NCBI RefSeq assembly: GCF_016629525.1
Contig: NZ_AP024269.1
Coordinates: 186,001-250,000, forward strand
Direction: 5' to 3'
Source of the DNA: Kaistia sp. 32K
GTDB taxonomy: Bacteria; Pseudomonadota; Alphaproteobacteria; Rhizobiales; Kaistiaceae
Length of the DNA: 64,000 nucleotides
The translations under genes were made by a program, and so were the position numbers. Below, piece by piece: positions 33,776 to 42,878 of the stretch (the stretch's first letter is position 1; every line of letters begins with the position of its first letter). The notes beneath the pieces are model-generated. The model was not told where the DNA came from and did no database searches. It was given only the letters and a program-made list of their open reading frames with translations.

Positions 33776-34554
33776 TCCTCGATGAAAACGCGCGCCCGCT
33801 GCTCGACATCCGGGGCCTTCGCAAGAATTTCGGCGCGGTCGAGATCCTGAAGGGCGTCGATCTCTCGCTCAGGCCGAAGGAGGTCGTCTCGATCATCGGC
33901 TCCAGCGGTTCCGGCAAGACGACGCTCCTGCGCTGCGTCAACCTGCTGGAGGAATACCAGGGCGGCGACATCGTGCTCGACGGCGAGACGATCGGCTACA
34001 AGACGGTCGGGGCCAAGCGTGCGCGGCTGCGCGACGCCGAGCTGTCGCGCCAGCGCGCCATGACCGGCATGGTGTTCCAGAGCTTCAACCTGTTCCCGCA
34101 CCTGACCGCCGCCGGCAATGTCATGCTCGGCCTGCGCAAGGTCAGGAAGATGGGCAAGGACGAGGCCTTCGCCATCGCCGAGAAATGGCTGAACCGGGTC
34201 GGCCTCGGCGCCCGGCTCAACCACTATCCGAGCCAGCTCTCGGGCGGTCAGCAGCAGCGCGTCGCGATCGCCCGCGCGCTCGCGATGAACCCGAAGCTGG
34301 TCCTGCTCGACGAAGTCACCTCGGCGCTCGATCCGGAGCTGGTGCAGGAGGTGCTGACGACGGTGAAAGGCATCGCCGACGACGGCGCGACGCTGCTGAT
34401 TGTGACGCACGAGATGCGCTTCGCCCGCGAGGTTTCCGATCGCATCGTCTTCATGGAGCAGGGCCGCATCGCCGAGCAGGGCACGCCGGATGAGATCTTC
34501 GGCGAGGGCCGCAGCCAGCGCCTGAACGAGTTCCTGAAGAGCTCGCGGCACTGA
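33772..34554 (+). CDS. Amino acid ABC transporter ATP-binding protein (GlnQ/HisP family)
   Basis: 260 residues. Walker A GSSGSGKTTL (about 43-52), Q-loop VFQSFNLFPHLTA, signature LSGGQQQRVAIARAL, Walker B LVLLDEVTSALDP and switch VTHEMRFARE are all intact. This completes an importer with the three preceding genes. A strong terminator follows at 34585. Confidence 0.9.
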   Translation: MILDENARPLLDIRGLRKNFGAVEILKGVDLSLRPKEVVSIIGSSGSGKTTLLRCVNLLEEYQGGDIVLDGETIGYKTVGAKRARLRDAELSRQRAMTGMVFQSFNLFPHLTAAGNVMLGLRKVRKMGKDEAFAIAEKWLNRVGLGARLNHYPSQLSGGQQQRVAIARALAMNPKLVLLDEVTSALDPELVQEVLTTVKGIADDGATLLIVTHEMRFAREVSDRIVFMEQGRIAEQGTPDEIFGEGRSQRLNEFLKSSRH

Positions 34555-34584
34555 GCGGCGGCATCGCTGCATGGCCGAGATCGA

Positions 34585-34614
34585 AGCGGACGCCGGCAGC
34601 GGCGTCCGCTTTTT
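34585..34614 (+). terminator. Rho-independent terminator after the amino acid ABC operon
   Basis: A perfect 11-bp GC-rich stem (34585-34595 with 34600-34610) around GCAG, followed by TTTT within 34610-34614. Confidence 0.85.
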
Positions 34615-34730
34615 CATGAGGCGCGGCAAGGCGTTGGCCGGGGCGGGGTGTCAGGACGCGACCGGCATGCTAGGCCTTTGTGGGGTGTCGGCGGCCGATG
34701 CCGGCATGATGGATTTCGACGGAGACGGAA

Positions 34731-35597
34731 ATGACGAAGGTAGCGTTCCTCGGCCTCGGCGTGATGGGCTATCCGATGGCGCGGCATCTGCAGGCTAAGG
34801 GTCACGAGGTGACCGTCTACAACCGCAACGCCGCCAAATCCGCCAAATGGGTCGCCGAGTTCGGCGGCCGGGCCGCCGCGACGCCGAAGGAAGCCGCCAT
34901 CGGCCAGGACATCGTCTTCGCCTGTGTCGGCAATGACGACGATTTGCGCTCGGTGACGATCGGGCCGGACGGCGCCTTCGCCGGCCTCGCCGAGGGAGCG
35001 ATTTTCGTCGATCATACAACGGCTTCGGCCGAAGTGGCGCGCGAGCTGCACGCGGAAGCCGAGAAGCGCGGCTTCGCCTTTATCGACGCCCCGGTCTCGG
35101 GCGGCCAGGCCGGCGCCGAGAATGGCGTGCTGACGGTGATGTGCGGTGGCGACGCCGAGCCGTTCGCCCGCGCCGAGCCGGTGATCCAGAGTTATGCCCG
35201 CGCCTGCCGGCTGCTCGGCCCGGTCGGTTCCGGCCAGCTCGCCAAGATGATGAACCAGATCTGCATCGCCGGCATCGTGCAGGGCCTGGCTGAGGCGCTG
35301 CATTTCGGCAAGCGCGCCGGCCTCGATGTCGAGGCGGTGGTCGAGGTGATCTCGAAGGGGGCGGCGCAGTCCTGGCAGATGGAGAACCGCTACAAGTCGA
35401 TGAACGCAGGCAATTTCGAGTTCGGCTTCGCCGTCGACTGGATGCGCAAGGACCTTGGCATCTGTCTCGACGAGGCGCGAAACAACGGCGCCCGGCTGCC
35501 GCTGACCGCGCTGGTCGACCAGTTCTATGGCGACGTGCAGCAGATGGGCGGCAACCGCTGGGACACGTCGAGCCTGATCGCGCGGCTGGAAAAATAG
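34731..35597 (+). CDS. 3-hydroxyisobutyrate dehydrogenase-family NAD(P) oxidoreductase
   Basis: 288 residues. N-terminal NAD-binding KVAFLGLGVMGYPMARHL (about 3-20), the substrate-site motif DAPVSGGQAGAENG (about 117-130) and the catalytic-lysine helix GSGQLAKMMNQI (about 165-176) are intact. These beta-hydroxyacid dehydrogenases act on 3-hydroxyisobutyrate, tartronate semialdehyde or similar. It has its own promoter region after the terminator and could process a product of the neighbouring aminotransferase pathway. Confidence 0.85.
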   Translation: MTKVAFLGLGVMGYPMARHLQAKGHEVTVYNRNAAKSAKWVAEFGGRAAATPKEAAIGQDIVFACVGNDDDLRSVTIGPDGAFAGLAEGAIFVDHTTASAEVARELHAEAEKRGFAFIDAPVSGGQAGAENGVLTVMCGGDAEPFARAEPVIQSYARACRLLGPVGSGQLAKMMNQICIAGIVQGLAEALHFGKRAGLDVEAVVEVISKGAAQSWQMENRYKSMNAGNFEFGFAVDWMRKDLGICLDEARNNGARLPLTALVDQFYGDVQQMGGNRWDTSSLIARLEK

Positions 35598-35706
35598 GCC
35601 GGTTCTCCGGGGTTAACACGCCCCGGCGCCGTTAGCGTGCCGTTATCGTTGTGTGAACGCGGGAGCGGCGTTCCCGTTTGATCTCCGCCCGCGTTCCGCA
35701 CTCCGG

Positions 35707-35810
35707 CGTCATCCCCGCGAAGGCGGGGATCCATGCAGCCGTGATTTCGGCAGTTTCACCTCCCGGCAACCCGGCTGAATGGATCCCGGGTCAAGCCCGG
35801 GATGACGGCG
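35707..35810. repeat. Paired CGTCATCCC-type palindromic repeats
   Basis: Two units in opposite orientation: CGTCATCCCCGCGAAGGCGGGGAT at the left, and a unit ending in CCGGGATGACGG at the right that also contains AACCCGGCTGAATGGATCC. They belong to the dispersed family seen at 42.2, 46.2, 49.7-50.1 and 61.9-62.1 kb. They lie between converging genes. Confidence 0.75.
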
Positions 35811-35865
35811 AGCGTGGGGGCGCGGGGTGCCGCGCTCCTGACCAGCAGGCAGCCGCGGATCAACC

Positions 35866-37290
35866 TCAGACGCGGGCGTAAATGTCCTCGATGCGGACGA
35901 TGTCGTCCTCGCCGAGATAGGAGCCGGTCTGCACCTCGATCAGTTCGAGCGGGATCTTGCCGGGGTTGGAGACGCGGTGGATGGCGCCGAGCGGCAGGTA
36001 GATCGACTCGTTCTCGTTCACCGTCCGGATGGTGTCGTTCAGCGTCACCTCGGCGGTACCGCGCACGACGACCCAGTGCTCGGCGCGGTGGTGGTGCTTC
36101 TGCAGCGACAGCTTGGCGCCGGGCTCGACGACGATCTTCTTCACATGGAAGCGGTCGCCCCGGCAGATCGTCTGGTAGGTGCCCCAGGGGCGGTGGATCT
36201 TGATGTGCTCGTTCGCCTCGTTGCGCTTCTCGGCCTTCAGGCTGGCGACGAGGTGCTTGACGTCCTGCGCCCGGTCGGACGGCATGATCAGGATCGCGTC
36301 CTCGGAGGCGACGACGGTCAGATTGTCGAGGCCGATGCCGGTAACGAGCGGCCCTTCCGTGTGCACGAAGGCGTTGTGGCTGTCGATCAGCGCCACCGGG
36401 CCCGAGGTGACGTTGCCGTGCTCGCCGGGCGAACGGCTGTCGCGCACCGCGTCCCAGCTGCCGATGTCGGACCACGAGAAGCGGCCCTCGATGACGGCGG
36501 CGCGATCGGTGCGCTCGAGCACCGCGTAGTCGATCGATTTCGCCGGGATCGCGGCGAAGCTCTTGTCGTCGAGGCGGATGAAGCTCAGATCCTCATGCGC
36601 GCCGGCGATGGCCGCCTCGGCGCCGGCGGCGATCTCGGGCTCGAACTTCGCGGCTTCCGAGAGCATCAGCGCCGCCGGGAAGATGAAGTTGCCGGAGTTC
36701 CAGAGATAGCCCTCGGCGACATAGCGCTCGGCCGTCTCGCGGTCCGGCTTCTCGACGAAGGAGGTGACGGCGAAGGCGCCCGGCGTGCCGAGCGGCTTGC
36801 CCGGCTTGATGTAGCCATAGCTGGTGCGCGGCTCGGTCGGCGTGATGCCGAAGGTGACGATGCGGCCCTCTTCGGCCGCCGCCGCCGCCGCGAGGCAGGC
36901 CTCCTGGAACAGCTTGACGTCGGGCACCAGATGGTCGGCGGCGAGCGCCAGCACCAGGCAGTCGTCGCCATAGAGCTTCTGCGCATAGCGGGCGGCGACG
37001 ATCAGGGCGGCGGCGGAATCGCGCCGGGCCGGCTCCAGGATGATGGTGGCGTCGACGCCGATCTCGGCCGCCTGGCGACGGGCGAAGAAGCGGAAGGCGT
37101 CGGCCGTGATGACGATCGGATCGGTGCCGCCCTCGCTCTTCGGCGGCAGGCGCAGCAGCGTGTCCTGATAGAAGGTGCGTTCCGATCCCAGCGCGAGGAA
37201 CTGCTTCGGCATGCTGTCGCGGGACACGGGCCAGAGGCGAGTGCCCGATCCGCCTGCCAGAACCACCGGAACAATCTTCGAACCTGCCAT
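35866..37290 (-). CDS. Mannose-1-phosphate guanylyltransferase/mannose-6-phosphate isomerase
   Basis: 474 residues, the size of type II bifunctional PMI-GMP enzymes (ManC/CpsB/XanB/AlgA). The N-terminal nucleotidyltransferase has VLAGGSGTRLWPVSRDSMPKQFL (about 8-30) and FVEKPDRETAERYV. The C-terminal isomerase cupin (about 365-470) has RPWGTYQTICRGDRFHVKKIVVEPGAKLSLQKHHHRAEHWVVV. It makes GDP-mannose from mannose-1-phosphate, and can supply the latter from fructose-6-phosphate via mannose-6-phosphate with a mutase. ATG 37290 has GAGAGGCG upstream. Being next to the co-polymerase gene, it probably supplies an exopolysaccharide pathway. Confidence 0.85.
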   Translation of the reverse strand: MAGSKIVPVVLAGGSGTRLWPVSRDSMPKQFLALGSERTFYQDTLLRLPPKSEGGTDPIVITADAFRFFARRQAAEIGVDATIILEPARRDSAAALIVAARYAQKLYGDDCLVLALAADHLVPDVKLFQEACLAAAAAAEEGRIVTFGITPTEPRTSYGYIKPGKPLGTPGAFAVTSFVEKPDRETAERYVAEGYLWNSGNFIFPAALMLSEAAKFEPEIAAGAEAAIAGAHEDLSFIRLDDKSFAAIPAKSIDYAVLERTDRAAVIEGRFSWSDIGSWDAVRDSRSPGEHGNVTSGPVALIDSHNAFVHTEGPLVTGIGLDNLTVVASEDAILIMPSDRAQDVKHLVASLKAEKRNEANEHIKIHRPWGTYQTICRGDRFHVKKIVVEPGAKLSLQKHHHRAEHWVVVRGTAEVTLNDTIRTVNENESIYLPLGAIHRVSNPGKIPLELIEVQTGSYLGEDDIVRIEDIYARV

Positions 37291-37446
37291 GTCGTCGCCT
37301 CTCATGCGTTTTTCGCTGGGGTGGACCCGCTCGCTTTGTCCTGATGTGGCATGGAGAGGGTTACCAATTCAACGCGCGGCGCGGTTAACGGTTCTCGCCG
37401 GGGCAAAAAAGCGCCGCCGCCGCTCGGGAATGCGGGGAAGGGCCCC

Positions 37447-39789
37447 TCAGGGCGGCCGGCCGGGTGGTCGGCCGCGGCTCGGCCTTCCGGCGGCGAGGTC
37501 CTTGGCGGCGAGGCCCGGCGTCAAGACGTTCGGGGCGGCCGGCGGTTTGCGGCCGCGTCGCGGCGCCGGCCGGGCCTTGTGGGTTCCGGCGCGGTTGAGG
37601 ACGAGCCAGAGATGCGCCGTGCCATGGCCGCCGCGCGATAGCGCCCGAAGCGCCGCCCGCACGTCGTTCGCGGGGGTGGCGCTGTCGACCACCAGCAGGA
37701 TGTCGTCGACATGGCGCAGCAGCAGCAGCGCATCGATCACCGGCAGAACCGGCGGGCTGTCGAGGATGACATGGTCGAAATTCTGCCGCGCCTCCTGGAT
37801 CCACTGGTCGAGCCGGCTCGACTGCAGCAGCGTGTCGAGATGCAGTCGCGGGTCGGCCGGGCCGCATGCGATGGCGAGATGCGGCGCGACGTCGTCGATC
37901 GTCAGCCCCTCGGCGCCGATGCCCCGGCCGGCGAGATAGTCGGCGACGCTGTGGCGCGGCGCGAGGTCGAGTTCGGTATGGATCGAGGGCCGCCGGAGAT
38001 CGCCGTCGATCAACAGCGTCCGGCGTCCGGAAAGCGCCAGCGAGGCGGCCAGGGCGATCGCGGTCGACGTCGCCCCTTCGCCGGCGGTCGCCGCCACCGT
38101 CAGGATGACGCGCGCCCGTCCCTCGCGCGGGGCCGGAGCGAGGTCGAGGCCGAGCCGCAGGCGGCGGATCGCCTCGCTATAGAGGCTGTTTGGATGTTCG
38201 AGCGTCTCGGTCGCCGGCTTCTCGCCGGGCCGGTCGGGCCGCGCCTCGATCCGGGGCAGCGTCGCGAGGACGGGAACGCCGGAAAAGGCCTCCAGCTCGC
38301 TCTCGTCGGAAAAGCCCCCGGCAAAGCCGTCGCGCAGCATGGCCGCGCCGATGCCGGCGAGCAGCGCGCCCATCCCGGCGAGCGCGAGCACCAGCGGCTT
38401 GTCCGGAAAGGCGGGGGCGGAGGGGGCGAGTGCTGCCGAGACGATGCGGCTATCGGGAAGCTGCAGCTCGATCTCGGCGGCGGCGGCGGTCGAGTTCGCG
38501 GCCAGCTTGTCGACGACCTGGCGCAGCGCCGCCGCATCGCTCTCGGCCTCGCGGAAATGCAGCACGATGTCGGCCGGCACGTCATTGCCGGCAAGACGCC
38601 GGCCGAGCCGGCCGCGCAGTTCCGTCTCGCTGTCCCGCGCCATCCCGGCCTCGGCGGCGATGCGGTCGATGACGGCCTGCGCTTCCTTGTCGAGCTGCCG
38701 GTCGAGCTGGGCGAGCTTGGTCATCGCCTCCGGATTCGATCCCGCGTTGGCGCCGAACTGGCGGCGGAGCGCCGCGTGCTCGACATTCAGCCGGACCAGG
38801 CGGTCGGAGTTCAGCTCCGCGATCAGGGCGTCCCACTCGCGTTTACGGGCCTTTTCGCGCGCCCGGCCGGCGAGCGCATCGTAGCGCTTCCGCGTCGAGG
38901 CCTGCTCCTGGATCGCCGCGCGGATCTCGCCGAGTTCGGCGCGAAGCTCCGGATCCTGGATTTCGCCGAGGCTGTCGTCGAGAAAGCTGTCGAGCTTGCG
39001 CTCATGCTCGCGCAGCGTCGCGCGGGTCGCTTCCAGCTGCTGGGCGAGCCGTTGCTGCACGCTGGCGGCAACCGCGACCTTGGCCTGGATCTGGCCGTCG
39101 ATATAGGCGGCGGCGATCGCATTGGCGATCCGCGCCGCCTTGTCGGCGTCCTTCGATCGCGCGGTCACCTCGATCACATAGGTTTCGCCGCGCCGGGCGA
39201 TCGATGTCGCCGCCTCCAGCCGCTTCAGCGTCAGCTGCGTGATCTCGGCTTCCGAAGGCGCGGGCGACCGGATGCCGAGCCAGGCGCGCGCTCGCGCCAG
39301 CCAGCCATCGAGCGGCGCGAATTCGGGGTCGGCCGGGAGCCCCAGCCGCGTCTGCGCCGCCAGCAGCACGGAGGGCGAGCGCAGGATCTCCACCTCGCTG
39401 TCGACCCTTGCGTCGTCGGCGGGCCGCGTCGCGCCGCCCGGCTCCGAGTTCAGCATGCTGCGCTGCCAGGGATCGACGATGACGAGCGCCGACGCCTTGT
39501 AGACGGGCGTCAGCTGGTCGAGGACGATTGCGGCTAGGGCAATGCCGGCGACGAGAACGGCGAGGATCGTCCAGACCTGCCGCTGCATCAGCCGGAACAG
39601 GCGCCAGGGATCGAAGCTTTGCGCCGGGGCGGGCTGGGCAAGGGACTGGGCAAGCGGCTGGGCATGCGGCTGCAAATGGTTTGGGGCTTGCGGCGCGGTC
39701 GTTTCCGGGGAGGCAGGGGGAATTCCGTCGTCGGGCGGCGTCTTGCGCCCGTCATCCGTGGCGAGGCGAAGGCCCCTCCCATCCAACAT
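37447..39789 (-). CDS. Wzc/ExoP-like polysaccharide co-polymerase with degenerate tyrosine-kinase domain
   Basis: 780 residues. A Pro/Gln-rich N-terminus (1-58) precedes TM1 (about 73-91), a Wzz chain-length domain, a long coiled coil (about 235-380) and TM2 near 450. A cytoplasmic BY-kinase-like ATPase domain (about 520-735) follows. Walker A' LLIDGDLRRPSI and Walker B HVILDSPPVLPVID are present, but Walker A reads TAGEGATSTA: the P-loop lysine is replaced by Ala573. The C-terminal tail (RRGRKPPAAPNVL...) is basic and has no tyrosine cluster. Kinase activity is therefore doubtful. The frame extends upstream over uvrD antisense, but ATG 39789 is the only reasonable start. It follows the ManC gene region and lies divergent from the helicase. 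Confidence 0.75.
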   Translation of the reverse strand: MLDGRGLRLATDDGRKTPPDDGIPPASPETTAPQAPNHLQPHAQPLAQSLAQPAPAQSFDPWRLFRLMQRQVWTILAVLVAGIALAAIVLDQLTPVYKASALVIVDPWQRSMLNSEPGGATRPADDARVDSEVEILRSPSVLLAAQTRLGLPADPEFAPLDGWLARARAWLGIRSPAPSEAEITQLTLKRLEAATSIARRGETYVIEVTARSKDADKAARIANAIAAAYIDGQIQAKVAVAASVQQRLAQQLEATRATLREHERKLDSFLDDSLGEIQDPELRAELGEIRAAIQEQASTRKRYDALAGRAREKARKREWDALIAELNSDRLVRLNVEHAALRRQFGANAGSNPEAMTKLAQLDRQLDKEAQAVIDRIAAEAGMARDSETELRGRLGRRLAGNDVPADIVLHFREAESDAAALRQVVDKLAANSTAAAAEIELQLPDSRIVSAALAPSAPAFPDKPLVLALAGMGALLAGIGAAMLRDGFAGGFSDESELEAFSGVPVLATLPRIEARPDRPGEKPATETLEHPNSLYSEAIRRLRLGLDLAPAPREGRARVILTVAATAGEGATSTAIALAASLALSGRRTLLIDGDLRRPSIHTELDLAPRHSVADYLAGRGIGAEGLTIDDVAPHLAIACGPADPRLHLDTLLQSSRLDQWIQEARQNFDHVILDSPPVLPVIDALLLLRHVDDILLVVDSATPANDVRAALRALSRGGHGTAHLWLVLNRAGTHKARPAPRRGRKPPAAPNVLTPGLAAKDLAAGRPSRGRPPGRPP

Positions 39790-40020
39790 TCTGCTCGCCC
39801 CCGCTCGCTGCCGGCGGTCGCTGGATGCAGGCTCGACCGCGGAACCGAAGGTGACGTAACGGCATCTGCGAGTCAACGCGCGGCCTGGTGTGCGCCTCAC
39901 TCGCTCCTTATGCGTCCCCTTGCTCCGCCTCGGCTGCGGCCCTTCTCCGCATTGCGAACAAAACGGGAAACATGCTCCAATCCGGGACGCTCCTGCTCCT
40001 TGATTCGACGGACCCTGCCC

Positions 40021-42111
40021 ATGACAGCCTTGCCTGCGACGGCTTCGCCGATGACGGCCGCCCATCTCGCCAAGCTGAACACGGACCAGCGCCGCGCCGT
40101 CGAATTCGGCATCACCACGCCGGAGCGCGGGCCGCTGCTCGTCATCGCCGGCGCCGGCTCCGGCAAGACCAACACGCTGGCGCACCGGGTCGCGCATCTG
40201 ATCCTGAACGGCGCCGATCCGCGCCGCATCCTGCTGATGACCTTCTCGCGCCGGGCGGCGAGCGAGATGGCGCGCCGGGTCGAGCGGATCGCGTCCGCGG
40301 CGCTCGGCGACAAGGCCGGCATCCTGACCGATGCGCTCGCCTGGTCCGGCACCTTCCACGGCGTCGGCGCCAAGATTTTGCGCGAGCATGCGCAGTGGAT
40401 CGGCCTCGATCCGGCCTTCACCATCCACGACCGCGAGGATTCGGCCGACCTGATGAACCTCGTCCGGCACGAGCGCGGGCTGTCGAAGAAGGAGAGCCGG
40501 TTTCCCGCCAAGGGCACTTGCCTCGCCATCTATTCCCGCGTCGTCAACGCCGAGACGACGCTGGACGAGGTGCTGGTCCGGGTCTTCCCGTGGTGCGCAA
40601 TGTGGAAGGACGAGCTGAAGGCGCTGTTCTCCGCCTATGTCGAGGCGAAGCAGGCGCAGAACGTGCTCGATTACGACGACCTGCTGCTTTACTGGGCCCA
40701 TCTGATGGCTGAGCCGTCGATCTCGGCCGAGATCGCCGAGCGCTTCGACCATGTGCTGGTCGACGAATACCAGGACACCAACCGCCTGCAGGCTTCCGTC
40801 CTGCTCGGGCTGAAGCCGAAGGGCGAGGGTCTGACTGTGGTCGGCGACGACGCGCAGTCGATCTATTCCTTCCGCGCCGCGACGGTGCGCAACATTCTCG
40901 ATTTTCCCGCCCATTTCACGCCGCCGGCCGAGATCGTCACGCTGGAGCGCAACTACCGCTCGACCCAGCCGATCCTCGCCGCTGCCAACGGCGTCATCGG
41001 GCTTGCTACCGAGCGCTTCACCAAGAACCTCTGGACCGAGCGCGACAGCGGCGCGAAACCGCAGCTCGTCACCGTGCGCGGCGAGGCCGAGCAGGCGCGC
41101 TATGTCGTCGAAACGGTGCTGGAGGCGCGCGAGCGCGGCGTCGCGCTGAAGGAGCAGGCGGTGATGTTCCGCGCCGCGCATCACTCCGGCCCGCTCGAAT
41201 TCGAGCTGACCCGGCGCAACATCCCCTTCGTCAAGTTCGGCGGGCTGAAATTCCTCGACGCGGCGCATGTGAAGGACCTGCTCGCCGTGCTGCGCTTCGT
41301 CGAGAACCCGCGCGACCGCGTCGCCGGCTTTCGCGTGGCGCAATTGCTGCCGGGCGTCGGGCCGGGCACCGCCGGCAAGATGCTGGACGCGATGGCAGGC
41401 GCGGCGGATCCGGTCGCGGCGCTCGTCGACTTCAAGCCGCCGCAGAAGACCGCGGCCGACTGGCCTCCCTTCGTCGAACTGATCGACGCGCTCAAGGGGA
41501 GGGGCATGGGCTGGCCGGCCGAGATCGAGGCGGTCAGAAACTGGTACGAGCCGCATCTGGAACGCATCCACGAGGACGCGACGGTGCGCCTCGCCGATCT
41601 CGTGCAGCTGGAGCAGATCGCCGGCGGCTATGCCTCGCGCGAGCGGTTTTTGACCGAGCTGACGCTCGATCCGCCCGACGCGACGAGCGGCGAGGCGGGC
41701 GTGCCGATGCTCGACGAGGATTATCTCATTCTCTCGACCGTGCATTCCGCCAAGGGGCAGGAATGGAAATCGGCCTTTGTGCTGAATGTCGTCGACGGCT
41801 GCATGCCGATCGATCTCTCGACCGGCACGGCGGAAGAAATCGAGGAGGAGCGGCGGCTGCTCTATGTCGCGATGACGCGGGCGAAGGACGAGCTGCACCT
41901 CGTCATGCCGCAGCGCTTCTTCGTCACGCAGCAGACGCGCGGTGGCGACCGCCACGTCTACGCGACGCGCACCCGCTTCATCCCCTCGGCGATCCTCTCT
42001 CTGTTCGAGCAGGTGATCTGGCCGCCGGTAGCGAACGAAGCCCCGGGCGCCGTGGCGCAGCCACGCGTGCCGGTCGACATCGCGGCCCGGATGCGGGGCA
42101 TGTGGAAGTAG
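40021..42111 (+). CDS. UvrD/Rep family ATP-dependent DNA helicase (SF1A)
   Basis: 696 residues. Motif I VIAGAGSGKTNT (K49), motif Ia LLMTFSRRAASEM, motif II HVLVDEYQDTN, motif III VVGDDAQSIYSFRAA, motif IV ERNYRS, motif V LSTVHSAKGQEWKSAFV and motif VI RRLLYVAMTRAKDELHL are all intact. It unwinds DNA 3' to 5' in repair or fork processing. It is shorter than PcrA/UvrD1 and lacks the long C-terminal tail, so it may be a second UvrD-type helicase. ATG 40021 is preferred; ATG 40051 (MTAAHLAKLN) is possible. Confidence 0.9.
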   Translation: MTALPATASPMTAAHLAKLNTDQRRAVEFGITTPERGPLLVIAGAGSGKTNTLAHRVAHLILNGADPRRILLMTFSRRAASEMARRVERIASAALGDKAGILTDALAWSGTFHGVGAKILREHAQWIGLDPAFTIHDREDSADLMNLVRHERGLSKKESRFPAKGTCLAIYSRVVNAETTLDEVLVRVFPWCAMWKDELKALFSAYVEAKQAQNVLDYDDLLLYWAHLMAEPSISAEIAERFDHVLVDEYQDTNRLQASVLLGLKPKGEGLTVVGDDAQSIYSFRAATVRNILDFPAHFTPPAEIVTLERNYRSTQPILAAANGVIGLATERFTKNLWTERDSGAKPQLVTVRGEAEQARYVVETVLEARERGVALKEQAVMFRAAHHSGPLEFELTRRNIPFVKFGGLKFLDAAHVKDLLAVLRFVENPRDRVAGFRVAQLLPGVGPGTAGKMLDAMAGAADPVAALVDFKPPQKTAADWPPFVELIDALKGRGMGWPAEIEAVRNWYEPHLERIHEDATVRLADLVQLEQIAGGYASRERFLTELTLDPPDATSGEAGVPMLDEDYLILSTVHSAKGQEWKSAFVLNVVDGCMPIDLSTGTAEEIEEERRLLYVAMTRAKDELHLVMPQRFFVTQQTRGGDRHVYATRTRFIPSAILSLFEQVIWPPVANEAPGAVAQPRVPVDIAARMRGMWK

Positions 42112-42452
42112 GGGGAGAGACCCTCACCCCAGCCCTCTCCCGCAAGCGGGAGAGGGGGCAAGCGAGCTCGGGATAGGCCCTGCCGTTGAAGCGCGATCGC
42201 GGACCCCAGGCTCGCCGTCATCCCTGCGAAAGCAGGGATCCATGCCGCTGAAGCCTCGTGAAACGCCCGGCAACCCGGCTGAATGGATCCCGGGTCTCCG
42301 CCCGGGATGACGGGGAGTTCTACCCACACTTCCGCGCAAGCGCCGTCGGGCGCTGAGTGGCAGTCAGCGGAGCCCCCGCTGGTCGGGGGCAGGCGCGGTC
42401 GGCTCCCTCTCCCGCTTGTGGGAGAGGGTTGGGGTGAGGGGCTTTCCGGACC
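42112..42452. repeat. Cluster of palindromic intergenic repeats
   Basis: No gene is seen. The spacer is filled by repeats: a CCCTCTCCCG-CAAG-CGGGAGAGGG hairpin (42133-42156), a CGTCATCCC unit (from 42216), a unit ending CCCGGGATGACGG (about 42270-42313), and a second CCCTCTCCC unit followed by GGTTGGGGTGAGGGG (about 42402-42441). They separate the helicase from the convergent VOC gene. Confidence 0.75.
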
Positions 42453-42827
42453 TCACGCGTCCTGCAGGCAGACCCGCAGGCGGTGGCCGTCGGGGTCGAG
42501 GGCGACGAAGGTGGGGCCGAAATCGAGCACCGTCAGTTCCTGTTCGATCTCGAGTCCGCGCGCCCGCCAGTCGGCATAGAGCGCGTCGATCTTCGGCTTG
42601 TCCTCGACCATGAAGACGATCTCGCCATTGGCGCCGTTCGCGCTCGCGGTGGTGGCGGGCTTCGCCTGGCCGCGGGCCCAGAGGCCGAGCGTGATGCCGT
42701 TGTCGAGCGGCAGGGCGGCGAAGTTGGGAGACTCGTGCGCCGCCGGCTGGCCGAGCAGGTCGGCATAGAAGGCGGCGCTGGCGGCGGTGTCGTCGACATA
42801 GAGCAGGATCATGTTCGGGGTCGTCAT
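42453..42827 (-). CDS. VOC superfamily (glyoxalase/bleomycin resistance-like) protein
   Basis: 124 residues, a single-domain beta-alpha-beta-beta-beta VOC protein: MILLYVDDTAASAAFYADLLG..., then EIVFMVEDKPKIDALYADWRARG and FGPTFVALDPDGHRLRVC. The function of such small VOC proteins (antibiotic sequestration, isomerase, dioxygenase) cannot be told. It lies 51 bases after the WYL regulator on the same strand and may be its target. Confidence 0.75.
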   Translation of the reverse strand: MTTPNMILLYVDDTAASAAFYADLLGQPAAHESPNFAALPLDNGITLGLWARGQAKPATTASANGANGEIVFMVEDKPKIDALYADWRARGLEIEQELTVLDFGPTFVALDPDGHRLRVCLQDA

Positions 42828-42878
42828 GGTGTTGCCTCCGTTGTGGATGGAGGCAGGTTAGACGCTCATGCTGTCAGT

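Noticed and set aside
39790..41955. Minus-strand reading frame continuing upstream of the co-polymerase for another 720 codons
   Set aside because: It runs antisense through the helicase motifs, is rich in Arg, Gly and Asp as GC-rich shadows are, and has no domain. The co-polymerase has a reasonable ATG at 39789.
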